IMG/VR virus record: IMGVR_UViG_3300020392_000008
Span: 41,023-105,022 of that record
Strand: one strand, 5' to 3'
Source: a virus
Length of the DNA stretch: 64,000 nt
This document shows, piece after piece, positions 36,937-45,509 of this stretch. Both the position numbers and the translations under genes were made by a program. How positions within the stretch are numbered: position 1 is the first letter of the stretch; the number at the start of each line of letters is the position of its first letter. Under the pieces are notes generated by a model. It ran no database searches and was not told the DNA's origin. It saw nothing but the letters and a program-made list of their open reading frames with translations.

Positions 36937-38364
36937 ATGAAAAAAATAGCTATAATACTTGGAAGAGGAGTAGAAGGTTGTGGAGTAACTCGATGCGCAG
37001 TCGAATTTCAAAAAGCAACCCCTAATACAAAAATATTTGCAACAATAGATAAAAAATGGGCCCGTAGAGACACCATGGTTTTTGACAAAGATGAGTTTAC
37101 TTGCGCAAATTCAGAGGAAATGAATAAAGTGCTAACAGAAGTTAATAAAAATTTCGATATGGCTCTTATATATTCTGTTCCTTCTAAAAAACATCCTGAA
37201 GATTGTCAAACTAATTTTGTTAAACTTGTTAAAGGAATAAATTTACCCAAAGCGATTATTCAACTAGACCATAAAATGCAGTCTTTAAGTAGAAATGGAA
37301 AGTTTGATGAAATATGCAGTAATGTAGATGTTTTAATGACTCATTCTTTAGAATCTGATTTTACAAGATGGGCAAAAAGAGAAAACGTAAATACTCCTTT
37401 CAAAAAAATGGCATTGGGTTTTACATATGATGATCATAGAGAAAAATACTGGCTGCCAATAAGTGAGCAAGATCATAAAACAGTTAGATGGATTGGTAGG
37501 CTATCTGGCTGGAAAGGACCTAATTTAATGATGGACTTTCATGCTCAACATTTAATGAAAGAAGGCTACATAACAATACTTGAAGGACTAGAGGCAAGTA
37601 TAGGTTGGGCAGGCATATTGTATGAAAAAGGAGATAATAAAAATGGAAAACCTTTTTATAAAGATAATGAAATAGTAAATTATTTTAGACCTAGAAAAGA
37701 ATTAAACGAGGTAAAATTTACAGAAGATTTGCATGGAAAAGAAATTCATGGAGCTGGAGCGTACTTATATCCTCCTTATACAAATGTAGACTGCATGGAA
37801 CGTATGGCAAAAAGTGCTTTTGGGTCTGATTTATACCATTTGAAAGCTCATATGTATGGTAACAATATTGAAAATTGCCATGCTGAAGTAATTGCATCTG
37901 GAACTATCCCTATTTTTCATAAACATTTTTGCGATAATGTAATACATAGAGTTACTGGAAACCCTGTAAGTGAAGATAGTCATAGTGGAACAATAGGACT
38001 TGATAAAACTAATTTTAATAAATGTTCAAATCTTATGGTTAAATTATCTAATGATCCTGTGATGAGAGATGAAATGAGAGAAATGTCATTTGAATATTGG
38101 AAAAAGCATTCAAACGCAGAAATATGTACACATGAAATCATTAAAAATCTAGAAGATATAGTATCAGAAAAAGGTTTTATAGGTGCACAGGAATCCTCTA
38201 ATGTACCTAATGATAATAACCAATTAAGTATATTTGATTCAATAGAAAGTACACCAAAAGTATCTAATGCTATTATAGAAGAAAATTTACAAAAAAATTC
38301 TAATGATGTTACTAATGAAACTGTAGATTATGATTCATTATTAAATGACTTAAAAAACTTATAA
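36937..38364 (+). CDS. DNA glycosyltransferase, T4 alpha-glucosyltransferase (Agt)-like
   Basis: 475 residues. Hallmarks of the T4 Agt family (GT-B fold): GRGVEGCGVTR at 9-19, RWIGRLSGWKGPNLMMDFH at 184-202, LEGLEASIGW at 215-224, ERMAKSAFGSDL at 288-299 and AEVIASGTIPIF at 316-327. T4 Agt transfers glucose from UDP-glucose to hydroxymethylcytosine in DNA; relatives in other T-even-like phages transfer other sugars. A C-terminal acidic tail (about 395-475) is extra compared with T4. Together with the dehydrogenase (52563) and epimerase (60266) it predicts glycosylated DNA, possibly with a pentose. Substrate unproven. Confidence 0.82.
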   Translation: MKKIAIILGRGVEGCGVTRCAVEFQKATPNTKIFATIDKKWARRDTMVFDKDEFTCANSEEMNKVLTEVNKNFDMALIYSVPSKKHPEDCQTNFVKLVKGINLPKAIIQLDHKMQSLSRNGKFDEICSNVDVLMTHSLESDFTRWAKRENVNTPFKKMALGFTYDDHREKYWLPISEQDHKTVRWIGRLSGWKGPNLMMDFHAQHLMKEGYITILEGLEASIGWAGILYEKGDNKNGKPFYKDNEIVNYFRPRKELNEVKFTEDLHGKEIHGAGAYLYPPYTNVDCMERMAKSAFGSDLYHLKAHMYGNNIENCHAEVIASGTIPIFHKHFCDNVIHRVTGNPVSEDSHSGTIGLDKTNFNKCSNLMVKLSNDPVMRDEMREMSFEYWKKHSNAEICTHEIIKNLEDIVSEKGFIGAQESSNVPNDNNQLSIFDSIESTPKVSNAIIEENLQKNSNDVTNETVDYDSLLNDLKNL

Positions 38365-38367
38365 AAC

Positions 38368-38712
38368 ATGCCAAATATATCAGGTAAATTAAAAGTTAAA
38401 TACGATGAAGTACAATTAACTGAAAAATTCAAAAAAAGAGAATTCGTAATTCAATTACCAACAACCGGTTATAATGGATCAAATGAATACGTGAAATTTT
38501 CTTTAATAATGGATAATTGTTCAATGATAGATTCTTTTTCAGAAGGAGAGTCCATTATAGTATCCTATGAAGTAAAAGCTAGAGAATGGGTAAATCCAGA
38601 AAATGAAACAGTTTATATTAATGATGTAAAGGCATTATCAATTAAATACAATACTGAAGAAGCTCCTGTTGAAATAGACATGTCAGGGAGCGGAGACGAC
38701 TTGCCTTTTTAA
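38368..38712 (+). CDS. Single-strand-binding-like protein, DUF3127 family
   Basis: 114 residues. The OB-fold pattern FKKREFVIQLPTTGY, then EYVKFSLIMDNCSMIDSF, VSYEVKAREWVNPEN and INDVKALSIKY matches DUF3127, a family largely confined to Bacteroidota and their phages. The C-terminal acidic tip GSGDDLPF is like the SSB tail that docks partner proteins, so single-stranded DNA binding is likely. Starts 3 bases after the glycosyltransferase stop. Confidence 0.78.
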   Translation: MPNISGKLKVKYDEVQLTEKFKKREFVIQLPTTGYNGSNEYVKFSLIMDNCSMIDSFSEGESIIVSYEVKAREWVNPENETVYINDVKALSIKYNTEEAPVEIDMSGSGDDLPF

Positions 38713-38742
38713 TTATAAAACCATAAGCATTATTTATAGATA

Positions 38743-38750
38743 TATAAATA
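38743..38750 (+). promoter_or_regulatory. T4-late-type box TATAAATA
   Basis: Exact TATAAATA, 19 bases before the start codon at 38770. Confidence 0.6.
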
Positions 38751-38769
38751 AAAGAATTATCTATACATA

Positions 38770-40464
38770 ATGGATTTATCAATACAATATACTCAAGAAT
38801 TACAGTCTAAAGAAGGTCAAGAAATTCTAAATGCATTAAAAAGTAAAATGCATATTTTAGAAGAAGCTTTAGATTTAAACAATTTAATACCTGAAATTAG
38901 ATCTTTATCAGAGAAAGATTTCTTTAAAAGTCCTATATTAAGAAGTGAATTGCGTTTAATAAATGAAGCAGAAGCAGCAGAATTAGAAGCAGCGGCTGTT
39001 AGTGGAGATGAAGCAGCAATAGACAATGTACTTGCTAATTCTGGAGGACTGCCTTCCCCTAGCGGAGGAATACTTAGTATGTTAAAAAGCTTATTAAGTA
39101 CTCTAACCGAGGGAGGAAGCCCCATAGGAATATTACATTTAGTATTAGATTTTATAGGTCTAGTTGGAGATGCATTTTTAGTAGTAGGAATACCGTTAGG
39201 TATGGTAGCAGATTGTATTAATGGTATAATTTATATGTTTAGAGGAAAATGGATACTTGGATTAATATCTTTAATAGCAATGATACCTTTTGGAGGAGAC
39301 GTTGCTAAAGGATTTAAAGGTGTAGCTCATACCTTTTCAAAACCTTTTTCTAAACTGGCAACTAAAGGCGCTGGAAAAGGGATAGCTAAAGAATCAGCTG
39401 AGGTGTTAATGAAACAAGAAGGTAAAGCTTTTGGTAAAAGTAAAAGATTTTTAGAATATATTAAAAAATCAGCCGCTAAAGTGGCATCTAGTATTTCAAG
39501 CGCAGTTTCTTTCTTATTAAAAGACGTTATTGGAAAAGCAGTTGGTTGGGTTCCTTTTATTGGAAAACCATTAAGAAGATTCTTTACTAAAATCGCAAAC
39601 TTTGCAAAAAATATTGCAGATAATTTATTAGTATTTTCAAAAACAGTAGACGCCCCTATTGCTAAAGCAATTAGCAAAAAAGCTGCTAAGAATTTTAAAT
39701 ACATGGATGAAGCTCTCGCAGCAGGAGGAAAAGTAGTAAAAGAAGGTGAAAAATTAGTTATTAAAAAAGGAGGAAAAGTGGTTAAAAAAATACCAATAGA
39801 AGACCTTGCTAAGTATTCAAATATATCTAAGAAATTCCCAGATGGTCCAATGTCTAAAATTTTAAAAAATTCAGATGATGTAGCTGACTTTTATACTTTT
39901 GTATCTCAACGGGGCGGAGCCGCAAGAGCATTTTTAACAAGGAATAAAAATGTCTTAATATTAAGAGGATTAGGTCTAGGTAAATTTGGATCTTTTATAG
40001 CTAAGCAAATTGTTAAATTACTGGGTTCATCTGCAAATGCCCTCTCTGATTTTGAAAGAGAAGGAATGAGTGATATAATAACTACACAGGAATTAAATGA
40101 CAGAATGGAGGAACACGCTCAAAATGAAAAAGAAAGAAAAGGTTCTGTAATAGACGTTCCTTATATAGATCAACAACTTAAAGATAGACCTGAAACAGAA
40201 TTAGATGAAGGTGATTTAGTTTACGATTTACAGCGGCATTTAGATTATAACGCTAAAAGAATGGGTCTTCCTAGTTTTCCATCTTATATATATGCTAGAG
40301 CAAAAGAGGAAAATGAACAAGAAATGATAGATGTTTACACAGAACATGCAATATCTGATGAAGAATATAATAAAATAATGGGTATACAAAACAGTGGAGC
40401 AAAAGCTCTTGAAAGTAAACAATATTCTAAAAACTTAAAGTATATCAAGCCTTTTACTTTATGA
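38770..40464 (+). CDS. Membrane-inserting virion protein, pre-toxin-like hydrophobic core, 564 aa
   Basis: N-terminal helical part (1-95) containing LRLINEAEAAELEAAA, an (I/L)xE-type cleavage site near residue 66. A hydrophobic block at about 118-178 (LVLDFIGLVGDAFLVVGIPLG then MFRGKWILGLISLIAMIPFGGD) resembles the pre-toxin TG region of bacterial polymorphic toxins. After it come long basic amphipathic stretches (SKPFSKLATKGAGKGIAKES). It probably interacts with a host membrane during DNA entry. Late-promoter box upstream. Alternative: scaffold protein. Moderate confidence. Confidence 0.55.
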   Translation: MDLSIQYTQELQSKEGQEILNALKSKMHILEEALDLNNLIPEIRSLSEKDFFKSPILRSELRLINEAEAAELEAAAVSGDEAAIDNVLANSGGLPSPSGGILSMLKSLLSTLTEGGSPIGILHLVLDFIGLVGDAFLVVGIPLGMVADCINGIIYMFRGKWILGLISLIAMIPFGGDVAKGFKGVAHTFSKPFSKLATKGAGKGIAKESAEVLMKQEGKAFGKSKRFLEYIKKSAAKVASSISSAVSFLLKDVIGKAVGWVPFIGKPLRRFFTKIANFAKNIADNLLVFSKTVDAPIAKAISKKAAKNFKYMDEALAAGGKVVKEGEKLVIKKGGKVVKKIPIEDLAKYSNISKKFPDGPMSKILKNSDDVADFYTFVSQRGGAARAFLTRNKNVLILRGLGLGKFGSFIAKQIVKLLGSSANALSDFEREGMSDIITTQELNDRMEEHAQNEKERKGSVIDVPYIDQQLKDRPETELDEGDLVYDLQRHLDYNAKRMGLPSFPSYIYARAKEENEQEMIDVYTEHAISDEEYNKIMGIQNSGAKALESKQYSKNLKYIKPFTL

Positions 40465-40997
40465 AATCTGTAAACTATATAAAACCCATAAAAATATGGG
40501 AATCTGAAGAAGTAGGGATGAACTTTAAGGATTTATTACTCAGGGCCCCGGGCGAATTAGTTCAAATAGCAATGTCTTTGAAAAAAGTTGCTCAAAACCC
40601 AAAATGGCACCCTGAAGGAAATACATTAAAGCACATAATAACTGTTTTTAAAAGAGCAGTTGAGCATTATCCAGGCAATATAGATATTGCTATGGCCGCT
40701 TTTTTTCATGATTTAGGAAAACTAGATACATATGAAATAAGCCCTAAAACAGGTCAACCTACTGCACATGGTCATGAAATAGTTAGCGCTGAACTTGTTA
40801 AAAAATACTCTAATTGGATAAGTGAAATAGGAGCAGACCCTGAGGTAGTTCATTATATTGTTATAAATCACATGAAAATGAAACCATCTATTTGGAATGT
40901 AATGAGAGATAAAAAGAAAGACAAGATTAAATCATCTGATTCCTTTAAAGATCTTGAAAAATTTTCAAAAATAGATAGAGGAGGCTTAGATATTTAA
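40461..40997 (+). CDS. HD-domain phosphohydrolase
   Basis: 178 residues, start overlapping the previous stop by 4 bases. HD signature: NTLKHIIT (His58), FFHDLGKLDT (His83-Asp84), HGHEIVSAE (103-111), VINHMKM (His137). The motif order is that of HD metal phosphohydrolases, often fused to tRNA nucleotidyltransferases or acting on nucleotides. The N-terminus reads MKSVNYIKPIKIWESEEVG, with an IWE|S site like the tag seen on other proteins here. Substrate unknown; 2',3'-cyclic phosphate, dNTP or cyclic dinucleotide hydrolysis are all possible. Confidence 0.78.
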   Translation: MKSVNYIKPIKIWESEEVGMNFKDLLLRAPGELVQIAMSLKKVAQNPKWHPEGNTLKHIITVFKRAVEHYPGNIDIAMAAFFHDLGKLDTYEISPKTGQPTAHGHEIVSAELVKKYSNWISEIGADPEVVHYIVINHMKMKPSIWNVMRDKKKDKIKSSDSFKDLEKFSKIDRGGLDI

Positions 40998-41132
40998 TTA
41001 TCTGCCCTGTCCTCTATATCTTTTCTTATAATGCTTTGATTTTTTACTATTTGAAGTTTTACATTTAGCATGAACACCCTTTCTTTTTAATTTAGTTTTA
41101 TCAAGCGCGCCTATTGATCTAACTTTAGCCAT
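40998..41132 (-). CDS. Small basic phage protein, 44 aa
   Basis: Reads MAKVRSIGALDKTKLKRK then GVHAKCKTSNSKKSKHY and ends KKRYRGQGR. It belongs to a recurrent group of tiny Lys/Arg-rich phage proteins that share the KRKGxHxKxK and KKYRGQG pattern. Likely binds nucleic acid. It lies 35 bases past the lysin stop on the same strand and convergent to the HD gene, whose stop abuts it. Confidence 0.6.
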   Translation of the reverse strand: MAKVRSIGALDKTKLKRKGVHAKCKTSNSKKSKHYKKRYRGQGR

Positions 41133-41167
41133 TTTATATAATATTTTTTATTATATATTATTTAAAA

Positions 41168-43324
41168 TTAAGCTATATTAAAATTAGGTAAAATTTTATT
41201 AGCACTTGCTATTGCTCTATTTGGACTATTCCCCCAACCTGCATTTGCTCCAGCATATTTAGCAATAGCATCCTGGTTATTAGCAAAGCCATTTATATCT
41301 ATCCCTGCTTTTTTAAATGAATTTATGAAATATTTAATTGCTACTTCAGCTGCAGTATCTACATTATTTAATAAGTCAGGATTGTTTACTAAATCTAAGC
41401 CCGTGTCTTTTGCCCATTGTTTGTATTGTTGTTTAAATGTTATTCCATTAAAACCTCTTCCTCTATACTTATATCCGTCCCCGGGTAAAACTGGATCGTT
41501 CTTTTTATTGTTCCAAGTATGATACCCATTTTTTACACCTATGTGTCCATATATTACATCATAAAAAGCAACATCATTCATCTTTAGTTTACTTAATTCT
41601 GAGTCAGTTAGGTGTTTTAAAGGCCCGCTAAATAAATCTCTTAATCTAGCATTGCTTGTTCCACTGTATGAATATTCTGATTTTGGTTTAAAATGTGTTT
41701 CTTTTCCAATAACAGTCAGCATTCCTATTAAACTATGTGGATTGGTAATACCTAAAGACTTAGCCTTATTGATCAGTACATTAATATTTTTAGCTCTAGT
41801 TCCAGTGTATTTATGTGTAACTTTTCCATTCAGATTAGTTGATGTTGATGTGTCAGTTGAGTTAGTACTCGTCTGTCCCGCTTCTTTAAATATATTTTGA
41901 ACAAACTTAGCATCTTCAGGGCTTAATTCAATTGCATTATTAGTTCCTAATTTGTCAGAGCCTGATTTATTATATGGTTTTAAATAAAATTTATTTAACT
42001 TTTTATTATAAACTATATCTACTTGAGGCTTCGAAGCCGGTTCTGTGCTAGTTTTACCTGGGCCACTGTCAGGCGCGCTTAAAATATTATCCGATGGACC
42101 TGTTCCGTCTATTGGACTAGATTTTACTCTGCCATCCCTATACATATCAGCTAATCTAGTATCGCTAGCTTGCTTTATATCTTTTATTTTATTTGCAAAT
42201 CTTTTAAGTCCTCCTTTTTCAAGTATCATATCTGAAAATTTACTAATTGAATTTTTATGTTCTATAACAGCTCTTTTAATTATAAAGTCTGAGCTAGTAG
42301 ATATATCTTTATTATCTACTTTTAGTATACTTCCAGGAAGCAAGGTCGGTATAGTAATATTTGCTAATTTTTCTATGAATTTATCAGGTGAACCTACTGT
42401 TACTCCTACGGTATTTGTTGAAGTAGAACCTCCTTTACTACTTGACTTAGATGGAACATATTTAACTCCCTTAGTTATAGATGCCAAAAGGCTCTTATCT
42501 ATCGGAGCGTCTGATTTTATATTGTTTTTAGATTTCCAATCTGCTATTGCATTGTTTGTTTTTGTTCCAAGTTCTCCGTCTACTCCATCTTTATTTGGTC
42601 CAAAATTTCCCAGATCATATCCTGCTTTTTTAAGGGCACTTTGTATATCTTTTATGTCATTTTTAGAAAGTCCTCCAACATATTCCTCTGAAGAAAAATC
42701 AGTTTTTGCATTCGCAACCGTTTTTGCAACCGTTTGTTCAAATTTATCATTTCTATGACCTTTAAAATAATCTATAAAACCTAATAAACTACCCTGTGAC
42801 ATTTTTCTAGTATTTCTTCCAACTCTGTGCCCTTCTCCGGATAGTTTATCATTAGTATTTCCTTCAATAGTGGTAAATGTTTTATTTTTAGAATCAACAG
42901 CCGTAACTATACCAGTATGGCCTCCACCTTTACGACTTTGAATAAATACTTGCCCGGGTTTTACTAAACTTGGATTAGATCTAGCTTTAGAAATAGGTAT
43001 TTTTAAAGAAGCATCAGCCCTATTCCAGTGCTTAAGAACACCGGCAGTTCTCACTACAGGATTCTTAACTCCCATTTCTTTACAAAAATCATCAAACATA
43101 GCGTATACAAAAGCTGCACACCATGGGTATCCTTTATTACCCATTGCTCTATTATCTAATCCTACTAAATCAAAATATCTATCTATTTCTTTACTTCTGT
43201 TTGATCCAGATGGTATTTCCCTTACATTTACGTTTTTAGCAAGCGTATCTGCATATGGAACAGCCATTTGATCAGGATCTCCATTAATAGCGGCTTCGCT
43301 TAATATTTCTCTAAAAGACCTCAT
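41168..43324 (-). CDS. Modular peptidoglycan hydrolase: CHAP + PG-binding + GH19-like, with capsid-targeting-like N-terminus
   Basis: 718 residues. Residues 1-11 (MRSFREILSEA) match the packaging tag. A CHAP-type amidase domain follows with Cys69 (YPWCAAFVYAMF) and His136 (GGGHTGIV), then a PG-binding domain at about 218-272 (DIQSALKKAGYDLGNFG, DGVDGELGTKTNNAIADW), a Ser/Thr-rich linker region, and a GH19/lysozyme-like domain from about 500 (LIGMLTVIGKETHF; GDGYKYRGRGFNGITFKQQY). Two distinct cutting domains suit a virion-borne enzyme that opens the wall at entry rather than, or as well as, a lysis enzyme. Not seen with a holin next door. Confidence 0.82.
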   Translation of the reverse strand: MRSFREILSEAAINGDPDQMAVPYADTLAKNVNVREIPSGSNRSKEIDRYFDLVGLDNRAMGNKGYPWCAAFVYAMFDDFCKEMGVKNPVVRTAGVLKHWNRADASLKIPISKARSNPSLVKPGQVFIQSRKGGGHTGIVTAVDSKNKTFTTIEGNTNDKLSGEGHRVGRNTRKMSQGSLLGFIDYFKGHRNDKFEQTVAKTVANAKTDFSSEEYVGGLSKNDIKDIQSALKKAGYDLGNFGPNKDGVDGELGTKTNNAIADWKSKNNIKSDAPIDKSLLASITKGVKYVPSKSSSKGGSTSTNTVGVTVGSPDKFIEKLANITIPTLLPGSILKVDNKDISTSSDFIIKRAVIEHKNSISKFSDMILEKGGLKRFANKIKDIKQASDTRLADMYRDGRVKSSPIDGTGPSDNILSAPDSGPGKTSTEPASKPQVDIVYNKKLNKFYLKPYNKSGSDKLGTNNAIELSPEDAKFVQNIFKEAGQTSTNSTDTSTSTNLNGKVTHKYTGTRAKNINVLINKAKSLGITNPHSLIGMLTVIGKETHFKPKSEYSYSGTSNARLRDLFSGPLKHLTDSELSKLKMNDVAFYDVIYGHIGVKNGYHTWNNKKNDPVLPGDGYKYRGRGFNGITFKQQYKQWAKDTGLDLVNNPDLLNNVDTAAEVAIKYFINSFKKAGIDINGFANNQDAIAKYAGANAGWGNSPNRAIASANKILPNFNIA

Positions 43325-43338
43325 AATATTATATAATT

Positions 43339-43839
43339 TTATTTATTTAAATGGCGATCTAATATTATCAACTGCCATTCACTTATCTTAGGGTAAGCCT
43401 CTTCAGCTGTTAAAAAACCTGCCCAGTCAACTTCTTCTGCTTGTAACTGATTTTTAGGTATTCTTAAACTATTCATCTTTATTTCAGATAAATCTTCTAT
43501 TTTGTGTAAAAAATAAATTAATTGCTTTTCAACATTTCCATTTTTATCATATAAATCACATACGTATGGCTCAGACTTTGAAAGTATGGAAGCATTTAAT
43601 TCTATTCCTGTTTCTTCTTTAAGTTCTCTAATAGATCCTGTTAAAACGTCTTCTCCTTTTTCTACTTTTCCTTTAGGTATTCCTAATGTTCTTTTTTGCC
43701 AACTGGCGTTAGTTGGATGAACTAGTAAAATTTTATTATCATGTATTATACATACGCCTGCTACTTTATTTTCAATAGAATCATCTACATCTTTCCACTC
43801 TTCGTTTAACACAGATTTCAAGCTTTTAAACGATTTCAC
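43339..43839 (-). CDS. Nudix hydrolase with packaging-type N-terminus
   Basis: 166 residues. Full Nudix box from residue 57 to 79: GKVEKGEDVLTGSIRELKEE then TGI, with the metal-binding REIxEE core (R71, E72, E75, E76). The first 14 residues MKSFKSLKSVLNEE fit the CTS-like pattern with a VLNE|E site. Nudix enzymes cleave nucleoside diphosphate derivatives; some phage ones act on RNA caps, ADP-ribose or NAD-linked compounds. The overlap of 4 bases with the upstream gene places it in the cargo operon. Confidence 0.85.
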   Translation of the reverse strand: MKSFKSLKSVLNEEWKDVDDSIENKVAGVCIIHDNKILLVHPTNASWQKRTLGIPKGKVEKGEDVLTGSIRELKEETGIELNASILSKSEPYVCDLYDKNGNVEKQLIYFLHKIEDLSEIKMNSLRIPKNQLQAEEVDWAGFLTAEEAYPKISEWQLIILDRHLNK

Positions 43840-44621
43840 TTTTTAGCTTTACTTTTTTTAACGTTTGCCCAGGGTTTACTAGGCGTAGCTTTGTTTACTC
43901 TTGCCATTGCCCATCCGTGTGCAGTCATGCCTGGTCTAGACCCTGAACTATAAAATGCTCCTAGTCCTTTAATGTATTCGGCTTTTAAACTTCCAAAAGT
44001 ATATCCTTTTTTATTTGCAACCTTTCTTATTTTTGCTTCAGTTGCTTTACTTAAAGTTTTTTTCTTTTTCTTTTTCTTTGCTTTTTTAGCTTCATTAATA
44101 GGTTCAGTATCTTTATTTCTTATGCAAAGTTCTCCTAATACTTCTATTTTACCTACTATTTCTTGAAATTTCTTTTGAGTAATGTCCATGTCTTTAGAAG
44201 TTGACTCAACTAATTCGTTTATTAAGTCATCATACTCGTCTTTAAAGTTTGACATATCAAAGTTTCCTTTAGCCGCTTTTTCATAATATGGTATTTTAAC
44301 TTTAAAATGATCATACGAAAGCATAGAAAAACCTCCTTTTTCTTTAGAGCTACTTACTGTGTTTTTTGCACTATCACCTCTTTTTTCCGCAAATTCTGTT
44401 AAATCTACTTTTGGGTCTATTGTTTCATTAGTTTTTTCTCTTTCATCTGCCTCCATCTTATCCCTAATTTCATAAGCTTTCTTTTTATCGGCTTCAGAAC
44501 CTTTTAATAACTTTTGAACTTTTTTCAATAAAGTATCTCTTTTACTACCCTTAGGCGCTTTATATTCAGAAGGATGCTCTTCTTTTAAATATTCAGTATA
44601 ACTTTTTATAGGCTTATTCAT
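43836..44621 (-). CDS. Basic DUF5872-like protein with tag and internal cleavage site
   Basis: 261 residues. N-terminus MNKPIKSYTEYLKEE resembles the packaging peptide. A helical acidic middle ends at EPINEAKKAKKKKKK, with an INE|A site before a very Lys-rich linker. The C-terminal 70 residues (GLGAFYSSGSRPGMTAHGWAMARVN) match DUF5872-type phage domains. The layout suggests a protease-released DNA-binding tail. Function unknown. Confidence 0.65.
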   Translation of the reverse strand: MNKPIKSYTEYLKEEHPSEYKAPKGSKRDTLLKKVQKLLKGSEADKKKAYEIRDKMEADEREKTNETIDPKVDLTEFAEKRGDSAKNTVSSSKEKGGFSMLSYDHFKVKIPYYEKAAKGNFDMSNFKDEYDDLINELVESTSKDMDITQKKFQEIVGKIEVLGELCIRNKDTEPINEAKKAKKKKKKKTLSKATEAKIRKVANKKGYTFGSLKAEYIKGLGAFYSSGSRPGMTAHGWAMARVNKATPSKPWANVKKSKAKK

Positions 44622-44624
44622 TTT

Positions 44625-44903
44625 CTATTTCTTTTTTTTATTTAAAATCTTTTTTACTTTTTCCCTAACTTTTTCCATTTTTTTAGCATAGGTAGGGTTA
44701 CTTTTTTTATTAAAGTTTATTTGTTGGTTTAAGCTTCCTGTTATCTTTCTCATATCACTATTTCTAGTTTTAATTAGCCAATCAGCAAGTGCTTTTATAC
44801 CTAATTCTTTAAACTTTCCATTTGCATCAGGTGCATCTGAATGATGAAACTTCAATCTTTTTTTCTCGTTTAGAACAAAATTTTTAAAATTTAATAGTTT
44901 CAT
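44625..44903 (-). CDS. Small basic protein with packaging-type N-terminus
   Basis: 92 residues. MKLLNFKNFVLNEKKRL has a VLNE|K site; the remainder is Lys-rich helix (HHSDAPDANGKFKELG and MEKVREKVKKILNKKKK). A small DNA-binding internal head protein would fit. In T4 such proteins (IPI-IPIII) are packaged by the same type of peptide and injected. Inferred by sequence style only. Confidence 0.6.
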   Translation of the reverse strand: MKLLNFKNFVLNEKKRLKFHHSDAPDANGKFKELGIKALADWLIKTRNSDMRKITGSLNQQINFNKKSNPTYAKKMEKVREKVKKILNKKKK

Positions 44904-44909
44904 TTCTTT

Positions 44910-45233
44910 TTATTTTTTATTTGATTTAGTTTCATTTATTTTTATAAAACTATTAAAATCAATTACTTCACTTTCTATAGTAATAAAATCAAGTTCTTTA
45001 GGTTCTTCTTGTTGGGCAGGAACCGGAACTGTTTTTGTTTTATTCATTATAAAATCAAAAACCTGATCCATATTTTCTTTAGCCACTGACACATGATCGT
45101 CTGCCCAATCATGTCCGTGTTGTAAAATTTTATCCAACATACTATGATCCATTTGATACAACATAGTTGTTTGTCTCATAATTTGTTCTAGGTTTTTAAA
45201 AAACATATAATTTTCTTGCTCATGATGTGCCAT
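44910..45233 (-). CDS. Hypothetical protein with a tag-like C-terminal end
   Basis: 107 residues, helical, with MAHHEQENYMFFKNLEQIM at the start. Its C-terminus (VIDFNSFIKINETKSNKK) contains the SFxxxxINE pattern of the N-terminal peptides, here near the end of the chain. This may reflect C-terminal processing. No family recognised. Part of the minus-strand cargo operon. Confidence 0.55.
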   Translation of the reverse strand: MAHHEQENYMFFKNLEQIMRQTTMLYQMDHSMLDKILQHGHDWADDHVSVAKENMDQVFDFIMNKTKTVPVPAQQEEPKELDFITIESEVIDFNSFIKINETKSNKK

Positions 45234-45234
45234 T

Positions 45235-45501
45235 TTAATCTTTCTTTATTTTATATATCGCTATTCCTGTTCCCTTTATAACCCTATGCCAAATTCCTTT
45301 TGGAATAGTTAAAGTTTCCCCGGGATTTACGTTTTTTGGTAATTCATCTTCTAATTGAATTTGCCAGTTGTTATTGTTTAAAGCTTCTATTTCCCTATCT
45401 TCTAGGTCTCTATGCCATTTAAAATCTTCTGAATCAGTAGATTCTTTAAATGTTCTAATAACAACGTCATTTTCTATTGTATGTTCAGTATATGGGTTCA
45501 T
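45235..45501 (-). CDS. Cupin-like phage protein, about 88 aa
   Basis: Start chosen at the ATG at 45501 (MNPYTEHTIENDVVIRTFK), 8 bases after the upstream stop; an earlier start at 45543 would overlap that gene by 34 bases. The pattern FKWHRDLEDREIEAL, NNWQIQLEDELP, then LTIPKGIWHRVIKGTG is the His/Asp core of small phage cupins. Metal-dependent, but the substrate is unknown. Confidence 0.68.
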   Translation of the reverse strand: MNPYTEHTIENDVVIRTFKESTDSEDFKWHRDLEDREIEALNNNNWQIQLEDELPKNVNPGETLTIPKGIWHRVIKGTGIAIYKIKKD

Positions 45502-45509
45502 ATATATAT

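Noticed and set aside
42045-42758. 237-codon open frame on the plus strand
   Set aside because: Lies wholly antisense to the lysin gene, hydrophobic by complement of its Ser/Lys codons, with no independent start signals.
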